Assembly: GCA_016931085.1 (NCBI GenBank)
Contig: JAFGFO010000323.1
Coordinates: 1 to 7,975 of the forward strand
Direction: 5' to 3'
Length of the DNA stretch: 7,975 nt
Source: Thermoflexales bacterium
GTDB lineage: Bacteria > Chloroflexota > Anaerolineae > Fen-1058
Shown here: in pieces, positions 5,771-7,975 of the stretch
How the letters are laid out: the number at the start of each line of letters is the position of its first letter
How positions within the stretch are numbered: position 1 is the stretch's first letter
Translations under genes and position numbers: made by a program
The notes under the pieces: model-generated
Database searches by the model: none
What the model was told of the DNA's origin: nothing
What the model saw: the letters and a program-made list of their open reading frames with translations, nothing else

Positions 5771-7975
5771 ACTCAAGCCGCTAAGGCTTTTTCGACCAAC
5801 ACCCACTCGCGAAAAAAACGCCTGACTTTCGGTCTCCTGGCGCGGAGGCTTGTTTACACCTGGGCCTTGGCGCAGTTGCAAGGCGTGGTGGATGCTTGCC
5901 AGCAGCTAGATGTCAACTTGATCTGTTTCCCCGGTGGAATCATATTCCAGCCTGACGGATTTGAAGCTCAACACAACATCGTCTACGACTTGGCAAGCGC
6001 TGCCAATCTCGACGGACTCGTTGTCTCGACCAGTAGCGTGACCCAAGCCCTCCCCGAAGAAGGGGTCAGAGATTTCCTGAGGCGTTTCCACCCCCGGCCC
6101 ATCGTTGCCCTCGAGCGGCCCCTGGCGGGTGTTCCCACCATACTCAAGAGCGAGTACGAATCCATGCTTCAAGTCATGGTCCACCTGATCGAGGCCCACG
6201 GCTATCGTCGCATCGCCTATGTTAACAGGGTCGGGCCAAGACCACATGCCGAGCGCTATCGAGCCTACGTGGATAGCCTGGCCAAATACGGCCTCCCCTA
6301 CGATCCCGATATCGTCTTTTCCTCTCGTAGCGATCTGCTGCCTGGTTTTGGCGACCAACGCCCCGGTATCGACTTTGAGGCCATGGCGACGTCCGATGAC
6401 GCCTTTGCTCTGGCTGCCTTGCAAGCCTTGCAAGCCCAGGGCATACAGGTGCCCGACCAGGTCGCCGTGACGGGTTTCGACGATGTGGCCGAGAGTTGGA
6501 CGATCACGCCTCCCCTCACCACAATGGGTGCCCCATTTTACGAAATGGGCTACAAGGCCGTCGAGACGCTGTTGGCGATGCTGGCAGGTGAGGAGGTGCC
6601 CGAGCAGCTGACCTTGCCCTGCAAGCTGATGGTGCGCCAATCGTGCGGCTGTATGCCGGCGGAGGCGACCAGCCCGGCAGCCGGACCTTGGCCTGAGACC
6701 CCGATCACCGTCGAAGGGCCGGCACAGGCCGGCCGGGAAACGCTCGAGGCTGTTCTGTCTACTCGCCGGCAAGATATCCTGGCCGAGATGACGCAAGCGG
6801 TGGGCGCATCTTCGGAGCTAGATCCTGGCTGCGTGGAACGATTGTGGGAGGCTTGTGTGGCCGAGCTAAGTGGCCAATCGCCAGGACTTTTTTTACGTAC
6901 CCTGGGCAAGGTGTTGGGTCGTATGGAAACGAGCAGCCGGGTGCAGTCGTGGCAGAACGGCCTTTCGGTACTGCGCCGCCGGCTGCTAAACTGTCTTGAC
7001 GACGCGACCTTTGCGTGGGCCGATGACCTGTGGCATCAGAGTCGAGTGATGATCGGGAAGGTGGCTGAACAGGCGCAGGCCTACCAGACTTTGCAGGCCG
7101 AAAAGCGAGCCCAGGTACTGCGTGAGATTGGTGAAGAACTCATCACCATCTTCAGCATGGAGCGCCTGATGGACATCCTGACTCAAGCTTTACCCCGCTT
7201 GGGTTTCCCCAGTTGCCATCTGACCCTCTACGAGGCACCCCAGCTTTACCAATATCCCCAAGCGGACCTGGGCTGGTCAAAACTGGTGTCGGCTTACGAC
7301 GAGTGGGGGCGAACGGCGTTGGGAGCGGTGTTGGAAACAGGCCAGGCGCGTTTCCCCTCCGGCCAGTTGCTGCCGGAGGGACTATGGCCTGACAGGCAGT
7401 TCACTTTTATCGTCGAGCCGTTGTATTTCCAGAACGAGCAGATCGGTCTTAGCCTCTTCGAAATGGGGCCACGCGAGGGAACACCTTACGAGGTGCTGCG
7501 CGGGCAGATCAGCAGCGCGTTGAAGGGGGCGCTGCTGGTGGAGCAGGAAGAGAAACATATCGAACAGATCAGCCGGGCCAACGCCGAGATTCAAACGCTC
7601 AATGAACAACTCAAAGAAGAAAACCTGCGCATGACGGCCGAGCTGGACGTGACCCGCCGCTTGCAGCAGATGCTGCTGCCGTCAGATGTGGAGCTGGGCC
7701 AGGTCGAGAACCTGGACATCGCCGGCTTTATGGAACCTGCCAGCGAAGTGGGCGGAGATTACTACGATGTGCTGCAGCACAACGGCTATGTCAAGTTTGG
7801 CATCGGCGACGTGACCGGCCACGGCCTGGAAAGTGGCGTGTTGATGCTGATGCTGCAAACGGCCGTGCGAACCTTGCTGATCAGTGAGGAGAGAGACCCG
7901 GTCCGATTTATGGAGATCCTCAACCGGACGCTCCACGAGAACTTGCAGCGCATGGACGTGGACAAGAACCTGACC
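5768..7975 (+). CDS. LacI-type sensor / GAF-like / SpoIIE PP2C phosphatase fusion (3' end outside window)
   Basis: An open frame of 736 codons runs to the window end without a stop. Residues about 18-295 form a LacI/PurR-type periplasmic-binding-protein fold used as a ligand sensor. It begins LTFGLLARR (19-27), has the TSDDAFALAAL helix start (208-218) and VAVTGFDD (232-239), and ends in the typical VRQSCGC (289-295). No DNA-binding HTH precedes it, and there is no signal peptide or membrane segment, so it should be cytoplasmic. A helical region (about 330-445) leads into a GAF-like domain (about 446-591; LPRLGFPSCHLTLYE from 475, LRGQISSALKGALL from 577). A coiled coil follows (592-631). The SpoIIE-type PP2C phosphatase starts with TRRLQQMLLP (629-638), then has ASEVGGDYYDV (658-668) and GIGDVTGHGLESG (678-690) with the expected metal-binding aspartates (664, 681). 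The rest of that domain is cut off. Such proteins dephosphorylate Ser/Thr, often on STAS anti-sigma antagonists. Here a small molecule, perhaps a sugar, would gate the activity; ligand and target are inferred. The gene has its own promoter. Confidence 0.92.
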   Translation, partial: MTQAAKAFSTNTHSRKKRLTFGLLARRLVYTWALAQLQGVVDACQQLDVNLICFPGGIIFQPDGFEAQHNIVYDLASAANLDGLVVSTSSVTQALPEEGVRDFLRRFHPRPIVALERPLAGVPTILKSEYESMLQVMVHLIEAHGYRRIAYVNRVGPRPHAERYRAYVDSLAKYGLPYDPDIVFSSRSDLLPGFGDQRPGIDFEAMATSDDAFALAALQALQAQGIQVPDQVAVTGFDDVAESWTITPPLTTMGAPFYEMGYKAVETLLAMLAGEEVPEQLTLPCKLMVRQSCGCMPAEATSPAAGPWPETPITVEGPAQAGRETLEAVLSTRRQDILAEMTQAVGASSELDPGCVERLWEACVAELSGQSPGLFLRTLGKVLGRMETSSRVQSWQNGLSVLRRRLLNCLDDATFAWADDLWHQSRVMIGKVAEQAQAYQTLQAEKRAQVLREIGEELITIFSMERLMDILTQALPRLGFPSCHLTLYEAPQLYQYPQADLGWSKLVSAYDEWGRTALGAVLETGQARFPSGQLLPEGLWPDRQFTFIVEPLYFQNEQIGLSLFEMGPREGTPYEVLRGQISSALKGALLVEQEEKHIEQISRANAEIQTLNEQLKEENLRMTAELDVTRRLQQMLLPSDVELGQVENLDIAGFMEPASEVGGDYYDVLQHNGYVKFGIGDVTGHGLESGVLMLMLQTAVRTLLISEERDPVRFMEILNRTLHENLQRMDVDKNLT

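Noticed and set aside
5763..5771. Minimal reading frame ATG-CTG-TGA overlapping the GTG start of the sensor gene
   Set aside because: The ATG lies only two bases after the Shine-Dalgarno, too close for good initiation, while the GTG has ideal spacing. A regulatory start-stop is possible, but nothing else supports it.
5906..6796. Minus-strand open frame (296 codons) opposite the LacI-type domain
   Set aside because: The + strand frame here encodes clear family motifs (VTGFDD, RQSCGC). The antisense product has no family features.

Overview
The window is GC-rich, densely coding DNA with all four recognisable genes on the + strand. The most likely source is a member of the Chloroflexota (Anaerolineae/Caldilinea-like). 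This is inferred, not proven. It rests on the subfamily style of the LacI-sensor/SpoIIE protein, an Eis-type acetyltransferase, Thr/Pro/Ala-rich lipoprotein stalks, and degenerate 7-bp intergenic repeats of a kind I associate with that phylum. No tRNA, rRNA, CRISPR array, IS element or phage gene is visible.

Layout. Bases 1-126 are non-coding: a short GC hairpin at the left edge and a perfect 9-bp tandem repeat just before the first ribosome binding site. Bases 127-1398 encode an Eis-like GNAT N-acetyltransferase. After a 43-nt gap holding a perfect hairpin, bases 1442-3979 encode a membrane-anchored protein with two complete HlyD/MacA-type adaptor units in one chain. A 56-nt gap made largely of degenerate heptamers and ending in a strong Shine-Dalgarno leads to a lipoprotein with a repetitive stalk and a TolB/WD40-like beta-propeller (4036-5622). 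These three genes are co-directional and closely spaced, so they may be one transcription unit.

A break follows. A 14-bp hairpin (5637-5671) lies just after the lipoprotein stop. Next come a near-consensus sigma-70-type promoter (TTGACT, 17 bp, TAAAAT) with a perfect palindrome in its spacer, a Shine-Dalgarno and a GTG start at 5768. The gene from there runs off the right edge. It encodes a cytoplasmic signalling protein: a LacI-type ligand-binding domain without a DNA-binding HTH, a helical region, a GAF-like domain, a coiled coil and a SpoIIE/PP2C phosphatase domain cut by the window end.

How the genes might work together. The adaptor and propeller lipoprotein are both envelope proteins and could form an extracytoplasmic assembly, but no ABC or RND transporter is present in the window. 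The phosphatase gene looks like a separately controlled sensor that converts small-molecule binding into dephosphorylation of a target, possibly an STAS-type anti-sigma antagonist. Its partners would lie outside the window. The points most worth following are the tandem adaptor fusion, whose linker looks like a translated heptamer repeat, and the one-component sensor-phosphatase with its operator-like promoter.
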